DNA of 64,000 nt, taken from the NCBI GenBank assembly GCA_963970005.1, contig CAXAMN010028916.1:1749934-1813933 (forward strand), read 5' to 3'. A program made the translations under genes and the position numbers. The notes under the pieces are model-generated. The model made no database searches, was not told the origin of the DNA, and saw only the letters and a list, made by a program, of their open reading frames with translations. This DNA comes from Durusdinium trenchii (lineage: Eukaryota; Sar; Dinophyceae; Suessiales; Symbiodiniaceae). How positions within the stretch are numbered: the first letter of the stretch is position 1; every line of letters starts with the position of its first letter. Shown one piece after another: positions 1 to 11,502 of this stretch.

Positions 1-240
1 GCGGACTGTAAACAAACATGACAAANNNNNNNNNNTGCAGCATTGAGCAAAATCCCTGCGGACTGTAAACAAACATGACAAACTGCTCCTCCCTGCAGCA
101 TCTTCATGCAACGGGAAGAGGAAAGTCCAGGCTGGATTGAGGCTGCATCTTCATGCAGCATTGAGCAAAATCCCTGCGGACTGTAAACAAAAATTACAAA
201 ACTGCTCCTCCCTGCAGCATCTTCATGCAACATCTGGAGG
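1..240. repeat. Tandem/dispersed repeat at window edge
   Basis: The block beginning gcggactgtaaacaaa occurs at 1, 58 and 176. It is followed each time by a related tail (tgctcctccctgcagcatcttcatgcaac) in full or in part. A 10-N gap interrupts the first copy, so unit number and spacing are uncertain. No coding signal is seen here. Confidence 0.7.
26..35. other. Assembly gap (10 N)
   Basis: Ten undetermined bases inside the tandem repeat at the window start. It probably marks a collapsed or unresolved repeat join. Confidence 0.95.
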
Positions 241-438
241 CACACAAAACTCGTCTTGTACAAACAAATGCTTGAGGGCTTAAACGGTACGTTCGACAAG
301 CAACTAGAAGCTGCATCATCACACAGCTCTGATGTCTCGTCTGCATCCAACATGCTGCATCTTCATGCGGCATGTGCCCTGGAGGTTCCCAGGTGTTACG
401 TCTTCACACCAAGAACACAACCTCCCAATCCTCTGTGC

Positions 439-2273
439 TCAGCTGATGACGCAGCAAGGAGCCATGGGCTGAAGCATCCAAGGACTATTGAGAGCTTCTT
501 CGGCATCACAGCGATCGCACTCAGGAGCGAGCATGTGTTTGGCGAGCTCTAAGGCCGGGATTGACTCCTCCTGCAGGAAGAACCAACGGCATGAAATGTG
601 ACAGGCCTCTCATGGCATCTGATTCCTTATCAACTAGGTGACGAGTCTAAACACTGAGTCACATCATCATGCCCGATGTAAAACCCTTGGGCCCTTGAAA
701 TGAATGACCATTCCTGCTTCCACGTCTTCTTGTCCAGAAGCTTCTCTGCATCCTGCAGCATCTTGGGAGTTGGATTTTCTCCAGGTTGGACGTAGTAAGC
801 CCCACAAACCAGACCGACAAAAAGCACTCCTTGGACTTGATACTGTGGCTACCAAAATCATTAATTCCATCCGTCACTGTATGCCCCTGTACCAAGCATA
901 CTAGGCTATGTTTGGTAATTATACAGTATACACCATTTTTGACAGCTTTAGCTCAGCCGGGGTCAAAACCATTCATCCAATACGCCAAGTCTCCGGTGCT
1001 GTACAGATCACATTTCTCTGTATAAAGATTGCCCTGGTCCACCTCTGGCGCCATGAATGGGCGTGTGCCAGCCCGACCCGACATCGCAAAGCCTTGTGGA
1101 ATCTCGCACGCCAGGTTGAAGTCGGCCAACTTCCATTGGTGTCCTCTGGACTAGTAGGTTGGAGGCCATCGCTCTTGGGGTTGGAGGCCATCGCTAGTAG
1201 GTTACCTTAAAGTCTGTTTCTTAAAGTCTTTTTCTTAAAGTGTCTGGATGTGTTGTCCTCTGGACTGAAGCACATTGTCGGGCTTGATGTCTCGGTGTGC
1301 CACCTGGTTCTCATGGAGGAAGCTTACAGCGGACAGAAGCTGCTGCAGAGCATTCCAAATCTCCCAGGTGCTGGGTTTGAGATAGCATTTCATCCCTCCA
1401 AGTTTCTCAACTTTGTCAGCCATGTACTCTGTCATGCTACCCTTCGTACAAAGCTCCAGCATCATGTCCATGATGCCCTGCTCCTGAAACACATCGTAAA
1501 GGCGGACGATGTTCTTGTGCTTCATGCGGCTCAGCAATCGCACCTCAATGTCCTGCCAAGCGCTCTGGTCAAGAAGGACTTGCCTTGGCAGGATCATCAA
1601 GACAGACTTGCGTAACAAACTCTAAACTCTACGCAAAGAAACAAAAAAACTTTGAAAAAATAAAACTAAAATAGCTGTTTCTTGAGAGATAGATATGATA
1701 GGTGTGGGAGGAAGGTGACCGATTTGATCTGGTGTTCAAAGCGCTTTTTCCAAAACACTGCATGTCAACATAACAGCCATTCATGATCTAGGAACTTCGA
1801 CTCTTTAATATGTACTCAATTTCTTAAAGAATGGAACCATAATTAGTCTCATTCCAAAATATGTTCATGACAAAAGCAGAACTCGGGCAGGAGGGGGGCT
1901 ACCTTTGGTGAACAACTCGTCAACCAATCCATAGATCGGATTCTCATCGTTATTCTGTTTGGTTTTGGCCGAGGCACTTCCATGCAAAGCGTTCTTTCGT
2001 GACCTTGTGCTGCACTTCGCTCACTTGCCCAAACTTCCCACGTCCCAAACCCCGGATCACCGTGTATTTGTCTGCCACCTGGATGGTCGGGTGCGAGGGT
2101 TTGGGCAACAAATCAGCTCTCTCCAGTCAGAAAGACACCAAACAATTGGGGACAATGTTGATTGAGATGACACACCAATCTTGTCATCCTTGGGTTTGAG
2201 GCCCTGCCTCCTTGGACATGGTGGATTGTTTGGAATCGCTTCTGGGATCCCGCTGTGGCACTGGGCAAGGCAT
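439..2273 (-). CDS. Serine/threonine protein kinase, multi-exon
   Basis: Exons read on the minus strand. A likely start ATG lies at 2273 (MPCPVPQRDPRSDSK). The next exon, 1978 to about 2125, holds the glycine loop 'IRGLGRGKFGQV' and the start of beta-3 'FAWK'. Exon 1258-1583 completes 'WKQVLLD' and carries alpha-C and the catalytic loop 'HRDIKPDNV'. Exon 994-1143 carries 'KLADFNLA' and 'GTRPFMAPE'. An exon from 829 to about 693 carries the alpha-F region 'STGVLFVGLVCG'. An exon at about 439-555 carries the subdomain XI signature 'AEEALNSPWM' and an in-frame stop. The first splices agree in phase: WGAA-type end plus G restores WK, and GT, GA and GA donors follow. The metal-binding DFG is DFN here, which is unusual. 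The substrate is unknown, and a CDPK/CAMK-like fold is only an inference. The last two exon joins are approximate. Confidence 0.82.
1140..1266 (-). repeat. Short intron bounded by 13-bp direct repeats
   Basis: The 13-mer tgtcctctggact occurs at 1140-1152 and at 1254-1266, exactly at the two exon ends of a kinase intron of 114 nt. Because the repeats are identical, the splice point can slide. The placement GA...AG keeps the reading frame 'NVLQSRGHQWKLADF'. The interior contains two copies of the dispersed element ggttggaggccatcgct and a ttaaagtctgtttc tandem. The structure looks like an inserted element with its target duplication that now serves as an intron (an introner). Confidence 0.75.
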
Positions 2274-2718
2274 TGTGACGAAATCGTAATGCAAGCGTAG
2301 CACTCTTTGCGTGTTGGACCCTTGGGCCGTTCGCGGCTGCAGAAAAAGAAGTCAGGAAGTTTCAGCGAGCTGCAAACGTGCGAGAAGGATCAGTTCCAAG
2401 ACCCGTGCTTGGTGCTTAGCCATTCATGGCAGTCGATGGCGTCACCAAAGCAGATTCACAGGATGCCGGATTCTACGCCGCTTTGTTCAAGATATTTCAA
2501 CATGTTCTGAATCTCAGGATCTTGAATGAAACAGAAGCAACTGTACCCTGGCTCAACAATCATGCAACAGAAGAGGGGGTGCACAGTACAAAGACGGTCC
2601 AAGATGTCTTTCAGCCGAATTCATTCTCCACCTTCAAGTAAATGTGCAATACTGTTGGGAGTTCAGGAGATGGAGTTGCGCTTAACATGGATGGAACCCA
2701 CTCCCTCTTCCCCGTCAC

Positions 2719-5700
2719 CTCTACTCGTCGGCCAGGAATCATGGCCTGAAACAGGTGGCCCATATAAGCTGAAGCACAAGTAGCAGTGGAAACGGTGATG
2801 GTGACATTCTCTCGATCAAACTTGAAGGTACTGTAAGGTGCGTAATGCCGAGAAATAACAATGGCTGAAACCACAATGGTTGGTTCACAAAATGCGTCTG
2901 GCTGCAGCTCCAAACCTCTATCTTGGTGGTTCTAAATATTGCATTGAACGATGCAGGTACAAATCCATCCACATATACATAAGTAAAAACTATTAAAAAC
3001 TCAGGTCTTTCTGAGCTGCCGGACATTGAGCGCAGCGCTATCACCTCCACGCATGTTCTGGCCAATGATCTCAGCACCAGCCTGGCGATCAATCGAGGTC
3101 CTCCGCTTAGCCTTACTTCATCTTACTTCAGTCGAGACATGAGACGTCTGCCAAAGCTTGGCCTCTCAAGTTCTAGCCGAACGGGACATGCTCGAGGCAC
3201 CTCTCCAAATCCCAAAGCCAAGAGGGATCCGATCTTGATGATGGTCCTTGGGTGATAGAACGTATTAGAATAAGGCCATATGGCAACATGGACACTGCTC
3301 AATTTCAAGTCAAGTTTTCCCGATGTTACTTCAAAGAAAGATTTAGATCCGCCAAAAACATGGTCTCTACCTTCGCATCGGACACACTGAGATGCCGCAC
3401 TTTTCCAGCACAACCGTCTCCATAGGCTCAGGAATCTGCTTTGGCGCAGAGCTTCTTCTCCTGTGCAATGAACGTTGTGAGGTATTGGTCGAACGAGTCA
3501 TACGCCTGGACCACATTGCTTGTGGCGTGGAAGCCAACAGAACTATGCTCTGCACACCCTCAGCTCGACTCGACGGTCACTGCGAGACCTCTCAACAACG
3601 ACATGTCGCCTTTGCATACAGCTAAGTCCTTGCATTCTGCCTCTTTTCAATGTGAGGCCCATGAGATTCGCATGGTTTCCTAAATACTGCGCTTCTCAAA
3701 GTTACACCAAAGATGTCCATCTCCTTTCCACCACCCCCCATGCCGCGCCTAATGCATTTCAGAGTGGCAGAGCAACACCTGGAAGCGCGGGGTATGGGCT
3801 CCGGCGTCAAACCCGGAAGCAAAGGGGCTGAGGTCTCACCTCCAAATAGGCTACAAACACAACCAAGCCAAACCGTGTCCAGAACGGAGTCCTTACTGTC
3901 AGGCATGTCACGCCTCTCCCTTGGGAGGCTCTGAGGGGCCACGGGTGACTTGTTCATTGGCTGAATGGCCAAACCTAGAGTGGCTTGTAGTATTTGGGCG
4001 ATCCCTACAAGTGGGCCATATTGTGCTCAGCCAGGAAAAAACATCTTGAAGAGTCCTTGTTCTGCAGGCAACGCCTGCCACATGCCTCTTTAATTGAAGA
4101 TTCCTGGTAAAGAATTAACATTCTTGGCTTGGCAAGACATCCACCACCGGTACCACTGCCGCCCCCCCCCCCCCCCGCCAGGCCGCACAGAGGCCCCCCG
4201 ACCGACTGCAGCAACCCCGCTTGGCGGCGCTCTCCTCGGAGAGCCGGTCGAATCGAAGGGAAGAGAAACAGCCCTTCAATTGAGACGTGTTTGGATGGTC
4301 ATTTGGATGCTGTTTGGATGGATGTGGGTGACATCAGCTGTGCTGACTTGAGCCTGTCACCTCGAATGTGGATCTTGCTAAGGGCAGTGTGTTTCAGATC
4401 GGGTTGCACGGCTTTCAGCTCTATAGGACTCCGATCTTGCGCATTGAAAAGACCAATCGTGTCGAACATGTGTCACATCTGGATCTGCTGCTTGGTGCGC
4501 TGCCGGATCGTTGGGCTCCCTTTGTTGGCCCCGCTTGATTGCTCTCACCTCAATGGCTACTCTGTAGACCCAAGAATAGAGATCCTGAAAAAATGGCACA
4601 CAGTGGCAATGTGTGCGTCACACATCAGTGCCTGCTCTCTGTGATGCTCCTCATCACCTGGAAATTAAAGAACATGCAGAGGATCTGTGAGCTTTTGTAC
4701 TGTCCTCATCTATAACTGCTAGTGTGGTATTCTCCTACCATGGTCAGAATTAACAGTAGGGCAGCACACCCTAGCTTCTCGGATGTCTCTCCCTACAAAC
4801 TCCTACAAACGAAAGCTTATCGACGCAAAGCTCGCCAAGCTCATGCAAGCAACATCAATGCTCCCCTCCGGCCTATGGTCATTGCTTCGAGCGGGTTGTT
4901 CCGGATCTTATCCAGCTTGGAGATCATTCGCTCAATCGGTGTGAGAACTAACCTGCTCGCTTTAAAGACTGCCCCAAGCCCGAGTTAGCAGCCTTGGCCT
5001 CCCTGGTTGCTCTCCTTACAAATTGTCCTTTTTTTACCTCAACGAGAACTCTACACAATTGCCTGGTCAGCTCTAAAATTCCAAGCAATCGAGTCGAATT
5101 GAGTCCAACGCCATCAGGCCTATTGGCATCTTGTGAGAAGGTCATCGCCCCGAAGCCCAGCAGGAAACAAATGAAAATGGTCTGCGCCTTGGATTTGAAT
5201 TTGGCAAGACCAGGGCTGCGATGGCAGCCAAGGTGCCAGGCGGCCCATCTACTTGCAAACTGGTTGCTTTCGTTTTTAAAAACAAGTTGGACCAGGACAC
5301 GTCTTCTCCAAAACGCCAGGTTTTGAATTCCAAAACGCCAACGGTCGACTGGCTGTCTGTAGCTAAAGAAGATCAACTGGGCGCCATCTATGGGCATCTA
5401 TGGCCCAGGCCGTGTTCAAGATCGCTTCTAGTCGGGCTCCAGACCTGATGGGACCAACGGCAAAGCTGAATTTACCTACGGAAGGTCGGCATCCGATAGC
5501 TACTACTGAGTTACTATTGCGGCTTGTTCGGTCAAGTCCATGGATTACTTAGAGACTTAGAGTAGCTTGTCATTTTAGCTTTAAAAAGAACTACGAGAAA
5601 CTGACTGGTCAAAAGGGATCAGAAAGACCACGACTGTCACGATTTGTTTTGCGCCCGAAAAGATTCCGCCTGCGGTCAAAGACGAAAATGAAGTGGATCT

Positions 5701-8700
5701 CTTCGTACTCTGCCGAGGTGGCGGCCTGGTTGCAACGCCACGGGTGGTTGGACGGAAAGTGAGGTCATGTGAGGTCCAAGCAGTCGGAACGATCACGGTG
5801 CGTTCATTGTAGCGAAGCTTTTCAGGACAATCCTCAGCGCAAGCATGCGCGGGCTTGTTGAAGCTGGGAAGAGTAAGCAGGATCTAATTTGGGAAAGAAA
5901 GCCATCACATGCCATCACCCAGTCTCCCTCATATTTGCTTTCAAAACATGTTTTCAACTTAACAACAAAGGCCCCGGCCAAGTTGGCATCAATCGCTGCC
6001 AGGAGGGAAACACCCCGCGCGGCTCCGCCAACGCAGCTCCTAAGAGGCTGACCAATGAGGTGATATCAATAAGGCTTCGTGCAGGGGCTTAGCAATTGCC
6101 TGATTGCGTGGTTGAACGATCAACAAATCTGGTGTTCCAAGACAGCTGTGCGATCAGATGCATCTCTGAACTGAGCCCATCGCGTGGTGTTCGGATATGG
6201 AACGAACAAAAGAGCCTCTGGGTCCGAGGTCAGGTTGCCTGGCAGTGAATAGCCTACCACTATCCCTAAAGTTGTGAAAGGCTTCATGGTGCACGCTTCG
6301 GAAAGATGGAGCAAACCGACCGGGTCAGCGTCCGACTGCCAAGATGTGTTGGAATCCGAACCCACCACGAGGTGCTGTCGCCATCGAAGACGAAACAAGT
6401 CACAGCAAAACATGCAGTCAGCCTACCTTGATAGTACAACCAATCTGTGCCCGCAAAGCGAGCGTTCCTGGCCGCGTGGGTCATGTCGTCAAAATCAGAT
6501 GCGGCACAAGTGCCATCGAATTTGACCCCCAATTGAAATGGCATCGCCCAAACGCAGCCAGGTTGCGGATCATAACTTCCTGTACCTCCAAAGCAGGCGC
6601 TTGGCGCTCCGCTCGCAAGTCGAGAGTGAGGCCAAGCTTTCGCATCAATGGTCCCAAGGTGCAAAGCAATTAGAAGACCCAAATAGCCCCAACTCGCCCA
6701 ACATCGTCGTGCCTCTTCCCTCGAAGGAAGGTAAGAAGAACTGTCCCAAGGTCTCGTTGTCCCTGAGAGGCAAACGACGTGCGCAAAGCTCTCCTGGACT
6801 CCTCCCCTTGCTTTAAGATGCTTTAAGACCATGAAACTTATGTGGCTGGCCAGTGGCTTGAAAGCGATTGACTAAGTACTCAAGCATTGTGGGATCTGAA
6901 ATGTTGAACTTCTACCACCAGCCAAGGCATGCACTCCCACCTTCTTAGACCACAAAAGTCAAACAGTCAAACAGTCAAACAGCTTCGACCTGCGGGAAAG
7001 AAAAGAAAATCGGGCGGCCGCACGGATGGACGCCGGCGAAGAACAAGCTGTTGAAGCTGCTCAAAGGAGAACTAACTGCCGTTGAAGGCTTTAGGTCCTG
7101 GTCCACACAGCTTTGCACTCTCGATTGGTCAATAGGTGTATAGTGTGTTTTTGGTATGAGAAAGGGGGTGAGCTGAGAGCTGGTAAGAATGTCAAAAGTA
7201 AAGACTTCCCCTCCAGCAAGCAGTCCTCTTGTGTGAATGGACTGTGGTAGTAAGAATACAGGAAAAAGTCATCCACGTAGACCTCTCTGCCTTTGGAGCT
7301 CATATAAGCGGCTTGTGCTGTGTCATTCGCGTAGGGCTCGTAAAGACTCATGTCATCCCGCCATCTTCGGTAGAGGACGTTCACGCCATACTGAGCTGAG
7401 GTAGACAAATCATCGTTGTACATTCCAGGCTGGAAGAATGGCAGGGACAGCATGATGACTAAGACCAGCATGACGACCTCAGTGTGGTTCATGCTGAGGA
7501 CTTGAATTGTAGCATGCTTTGCCATTCCAATGTGAAGACCAGGTGTCCCAGGTGTTAGAAACCATCCATGTGGTACAGTTGCACCACATCACTAAGCTTT
7601 TCTTAGCTTTTCTTCATCCAAGCTCTCGCTTCGTCTCTGGGTGTCCGACTCTACGAGTGGTCATCTCGGAAAGCTTTTTGGAGACGGCCGATTCCTTTTG
7701 CATATCGTCATCATCCTCCTGCGACAAGCGAGGATGGACTACGATTCAAAAGAACCATGCGCCAAACGGAGTGAGCAGACTCAAAGCTGCTTTAATTAAA
7801 TACACCCCTCCACACACCGCACCCGGCTCTCCTCCCAATCCATTCCAGGGGTGGCCTCCAGAAGCTATCACATCGAAAAGTTGTGCGAAGTTGCCAAAAT
7901 TCCAAGGAGTGAAACGATTCAACAGTTTGTTGAGATGCAGTTGTTGGCTAAAGCATGCTAAAGCGTGTCCTGTTCACCTGGATGAGTCAGTTTCCTCTTC
8001 TGGTCGACTCTACAAGATTTCTCTTCAACACTTGCACTTCTGCATTCGGCCTCGACAGACTCCCCAGCTTGGTACTTGGGAGACGAGGTGTTCTTCTGGT
8101 AGAACTTCACCAGTCGAATTAGCCTTACCAACCGCAGAAGTCGAACTACTCGACCAGCCTGAGCAAGGTCAGCCGAGCATGCGAGCTGCACCGCGTGGGT
8201 TTTTTACACCCAACGCCCAAAAAACCCCCCAGCTTGCTTTGGACCAGGTTTCTGACAGAGATTGCTTGTTAAAGAGCCCCTGTTCCGTCGTCCTTTGGTT
8301 GCCTCAAATATCCTAAAATCAAGTCAGTGACGATTCGAGCAGGCAGGCCTTGGTGCCCACTCGGCTCATCCTAGCTGCTCGAGCCGCATCAGCGGATTGG
8401 CTGCTACTTTGATCGACTGGACCCTGCACCACTGGCCCAGCGCTCGCCTTGGCTTCGAGGTGTCATGGAGTACCAGTTGAACACGAGACATGTATGAGAA
8501 GCAATGAAGCTGCAAGGTCCGTGCAATTGTGCTCGGAAAGACCCTACAAGACCAAATTTAAAGCACTTTGAGGAAGTACGGATCAGTGTTGTGTTCCAGG
8601 CGCAAATCTCTTTTCTTCACACAAATGCAACTGTTTATATAAACAATAAGCTACTAGTAACAAGTGCATCGCTACTAGTAACAAGTGCCTTACTAGTAGT

Positions 8701-10133
8701 AACAAGAAGCTAGTAGAAACAATAAGAAGCTATAGACTGTTTATATTCGATGCGTGTTCCATGGGAAATTTCGATGTGAGAGACCAGACCTCTCTTTCAC
8801 TAAGCTTCCCGACGCCTGCCAGCGCCTGTGCTGAAGAGATGGAATCTCCAAAAAGAGCCTCTGAGACCTGTGGAGAACTCGCTGTGATCGATGAATCTCG
8901 GGGACAGGTCCTTCAAGTCGTTCAAAAAGAACCATTTTTTCAGAAACGAGGGATGGCACGCCGTTTTGATGCACAGGTTTTGATGCACAGGTTACTACTG
9001 GGGTTTTGAAACCAGTGTTTTCTTGTCATTGAATGATTTTGAATGTTTCTTTGTACAGCAACATCTTTCAAATATCTATCGCTTTAAACAAAGGCCACAC
9101 ATCAACATGGTGCTGGTACAAAGTGAGTTCTTGCCATCCTTCCATTTTGGGTCAAACCAATGATGGCCGTATTCCTCTCCCCATCCACTGGATGCATTCT
9201 TCCTTTGATCCCACGACACGGCGTTACCTTGCGTCTGTTGCGCAGAAAAATTACATAAACTGATCAACTCACTTGCCCGTTAAAGCCACTTACCAAGCAA
9301 CTCACTTTCAGGGGAACGTTCATGGGAGAGACCCAAGATGCAGAACCACGGGTTCTGTGCGTTCCTTCCGAAAAGTTGCACGGAAAGCAATCGGTGGTCA
9401 CAAAACAAAGAGAGATGTGGAGCAGTTGCGATTTCTGTGGGTTTCAGCAAGACGCCTACAAATTATATATTAATATATATATACAGTATATTATATATAT
9501 ATATATCTTATCACGCAGCAAAAGCATGCAGCATGACGTGTAACAAGCTTAGCTGCCTCGAAGAACCAGAATTGTCAAAACGCGGTGAGATGGTTGTCTG
9601 AACTGGAAAGGTTGACAATGTCCGGTGAGAGGTCGGGGAGAGAAAGGGAGAGAGGAATGGACAAAGATATGAGGTCAAGTTGATCAAGCTTCTAGGTGAG
9701 GAGTCAATGAGGTAAAAGAAACCCTCTGCAAGTAAGTTCACAAGTGCAAGGTCCCTCATGCACAAGAGAGCTGCTGTTCTGCCCTCAAAGGCTTGCTCTG
9801 GGCTCTCGGCATAGGTGAGGTCCAAAATCAAGGTTATAGTGGAACCAAAATCCAGTAGAAAGAAGAAGCCGCAAAGGTATCCTTGCTTTCCTCAGGTACA
9901 CCCGAATCCATCAGAGATGAATGCTCGCACTCTTTTCCTCAAGCACTAGTGGTTTAGGCGAATGAACAAAACACTGAAGCCAAGTCTCCGAATGTATTGA
10001 TGATCACTTCTAGCCCGAAGACCACCATCGTCACAGTTGTGATGATGTTGAAAGTATCATCAGCTGCTTTCTCAGAGAAGATCAGCCGCATGTCATCTCC
10101 AATGAGGGCATAGATGGTCAGAAGCGTTGTGAC
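2719..10133 (-). CDS. Six-TM channel-like class III cyclase-type protein
   Basis: Phase-compatible minus-strand exons. 9989-10133 is S1-S2 (TLLTIYALIGDD; FNIITTVTMVVFGLEV). About 9783-9881 is S3 (GYLCGFFFLLDFGSTITL). 7978-8158 is an arginine-rich S4 (RVVRLLRLVRLIRLVKFY). 7650-7738 ends SKKLSEMTTRR. About 7226-7477 has a TM segment (VVMLVLVIMLSLPFF) and an extracellular region. 5120-5187 is the S6-like helix (TIFICFLLGFGAMTF). 4873-4952 has TPIERMISKLDKIRNNPL. 3401-3435 has EPMETVVLEK, 3201-3246 TIIKIGSLLALGFGE, 3025-3081 AGAEIIGQNMRGGDSAALN, and 2719-2745 AMIPGRRVE. Extra probable exons lie at about 6120-6400 and 3437-3550 (HATSNVVQAYDSFDQYL). This order matches channel-linked adenylyl/guanylyl cyclases of dinoflagellates. 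The catalytic core expected after PGRRVE was not found before the next gene, so the gene is either truncated or continues past it. Confidence 0.8.
6120..6413 (-). CDS. Probable exon of the cyclase-type gene
   Basis: One minus-strand frame stays open with protein-like composition, including ADPVGLLHLSEACTMKPF and TTLGIVVGYSLPGNL. It lies between the exon ending in the extracellular segment (7226) and the S6-like exon (5187). Just upstream, at 6420-6560, another frame (DFDDMTHAARNARFAG) ends at a good AAG|GTAGGC donor. Both are probably extracellular-loop exons of the same gene. Boundaries are not resolved, and the segment matches no family I can name. Confidence 0.4.
   Translation of the reverse strand: MFCCDLFRLRWRQHLVVGSDSNTSWQSDADPVGLLHLSEACTMKPFTTLGIVVGYSLPGNLTSDPEALLFVPYPNTTRWAQFRDASDRTAVLEHQIC
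8642..8720. repeat. actagtaacaag-type dispersed repeat
   Basis: Several imperfect copies of ctactagtaacaagtgc and related units, in the 1.6 kb intron between the S3 and S4 exons. Related copies lie at 41355-41400 and 57570-57640. Confidence 0.7.
9464..9510. repeat. AT-rich microsatellite
   Basis: Alternating ta/at run (taatatatatatacagtatattatatatatatat), nearly self-complementary. Low information content. Confidence 0.85.
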
Positions 10134-10974
10134 CTCGGATCAAAAAACTCTCGACTTCATGCTCATTGGGTTGCCATCAAGTCACAAGTTGACTCACTGT
10201 GGGCGACCCAAGGGAACAACTTGTGGACTTGTGGATAAACAGCATGTAGTGACTACACTCCACACGATTAGGACAATATGCAAGATCTCCGTTTTCTTGA
10301 GGCGCCAGCTAGTGAAAGAATGGAATTCGCTGCAAGTCGTTCACAAAACCAAGTAAAAGTAGTGCATCTCCTGCGCTGTCAAACAGGCTTCGAATCCAAA
10401 AAGGCTGAAATAGTTCCGAGAACTGGGGCTCTTTCAGCTGTGGTGAACCTCATCACAAATGTGTGTAATGGCTGAGTATGTGGCGCTCTGGAGAGGGAAG
10501 ACACCAGTCGCCTTCTGGTTTCTGCTCAAGATTCTGTCACACTGTCACAATTATCGTTGCATTCTTCCTGCAATTGATCCTGGTGAGTTGGCAGCGTTTA
10601 CTGGTATGTGCGATGACTTTTGCACCCGGTCTCCTGGGTTTGGCTTGGCCAAACCAATTTTCTAAGTTATCAAATGGAGAGTCCTTGCCCAACCTCAGAA
10701 GACCAGTCACTATCAGTCTTCACTCGTCATCTCAGTCATTCTGAACGCCATGGTTCTTGTGGTTGTGGGCCACAAACGCCATAGTGGTTGTTGCATCAAA
10801 AGTACCACCAATCAGAGAGCAAAAGGAACATGTTTGGAGAAACTGGGAGCAACGAAATCTCTGTCTATTGAGATCTGGTCACAGGTTTGCGGTGAAGCTT
10901 GGTGGCTGTGGTTTGTTGTCAGAGCAAGTGCCTGGCCATCGGATCACATTGATCCCTTACAACCTTACAGGCCA
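10134..10974. other. Intron/spacer, little seen
   Basis: No family motif recognised. A short minus-strand frame near 10270-10345 (WRLKKTEILHIVLIVW) could be a membrane-proximal exon but is too short to support. Confidence 0.4.
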
Positions 10975-11502
10975 CTAATCAGCCGCCAAAGACTTGATCA
11001 AATATCCTTTCGTCATGTTCCACAAAGGTCTTACTTCCAAGCACTCCTGGCCTTTACACTTATCCAAACCAGCGTAGACCCGAGAAGTCAATCCCCTCAA
11101 GATGAGAACCGACTTCTGCATGGGTTCCTCAGACCCTTCAGTTCCATGTTTCAGCATGCCAAGCTGCTCATTTCCACGGCCAGCAGTCCCATCGCTGCCC
11201 TCTGAGCCATTCTCTGCGATCCGTTTCATGGATCCTCGCGCCGTTCGGCGCATCTTCGACACGTTCGACGCGAAAGGAGTTCCCCACGTTCGACGCATCG
11301 AGTCGGAGCTGAGGGAGCTGAGTCGGAGCTGATGTCCGCACGTCATGTCCGCACGTCTTGGTCCATGTGGATGTCCTAATGCTTCACGCGCCTTTTCCAA
11401 AGCTCTGTTTGGGGATGTCATTGTTGTTGGTCCACAAAAGGGGAGACAGCATTCTCTTGGCGGTGTGCTGGTGGGGCAGAAGAAAAGGATCGAGCAACCC
11501 AT
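10975..11502 (-). CDS. Possible N-terminal cytoplasmic exon, unassigned
   Basis: A 175-codon open frame on the minus strand with charged, glycine/serine-rich composition (SKMRRTARGSMKRIAENGSE; GTAGRGNEQLGML). It lies about 0.9 kb upstream of the S1 exon of the cyclase-type gene, on the same strand. Such proteins usually start with a long cytoplasmic tail, so it could be part of that gene. No motif proves it and the ends are not defined. Confidence 0.35.
   Translation of the reverse strand: MGCSILFFCPTSTPPRECCLPFCGPTTMTSPNRALEKAREALGHPHGPRRADMTCGHQLRLSSLSSDSMRRTWGTPFASNVSKMRRTARGSMKRIAENGSEGSDGTAGRGNEQLGMLKHGTEGSEEPMQKSVLILRGLTSRVYAGLDKCKGQECLEVRPLWNMTKGYLIKSLAAD

Larger units (their letters stand above)
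8160..9780. other. Intron without recognised exons
   Basis: Stretch between the S4 and S3 exons of the cyclase-type gene. Apart from the actagtaacaag repeats and an AT-rich microsatellite near 9465-9510, I see no convincing exon. The reading frames here look random on both strands. Confidence 0.5.

Noticed and set aside
4129-4644. 171-codon plus-strand ORF with a proline run
   Set aside because: It starts in a poly-C tract, has no motif and lies in an intron of the minus-strand cyclase-type gene.
7519-8316. 265-codon plus-strand ORF
   Set aside because: It is the antisense shadow of the S4 and SKKLSEMTTRR exons of the cyclase-type gene.
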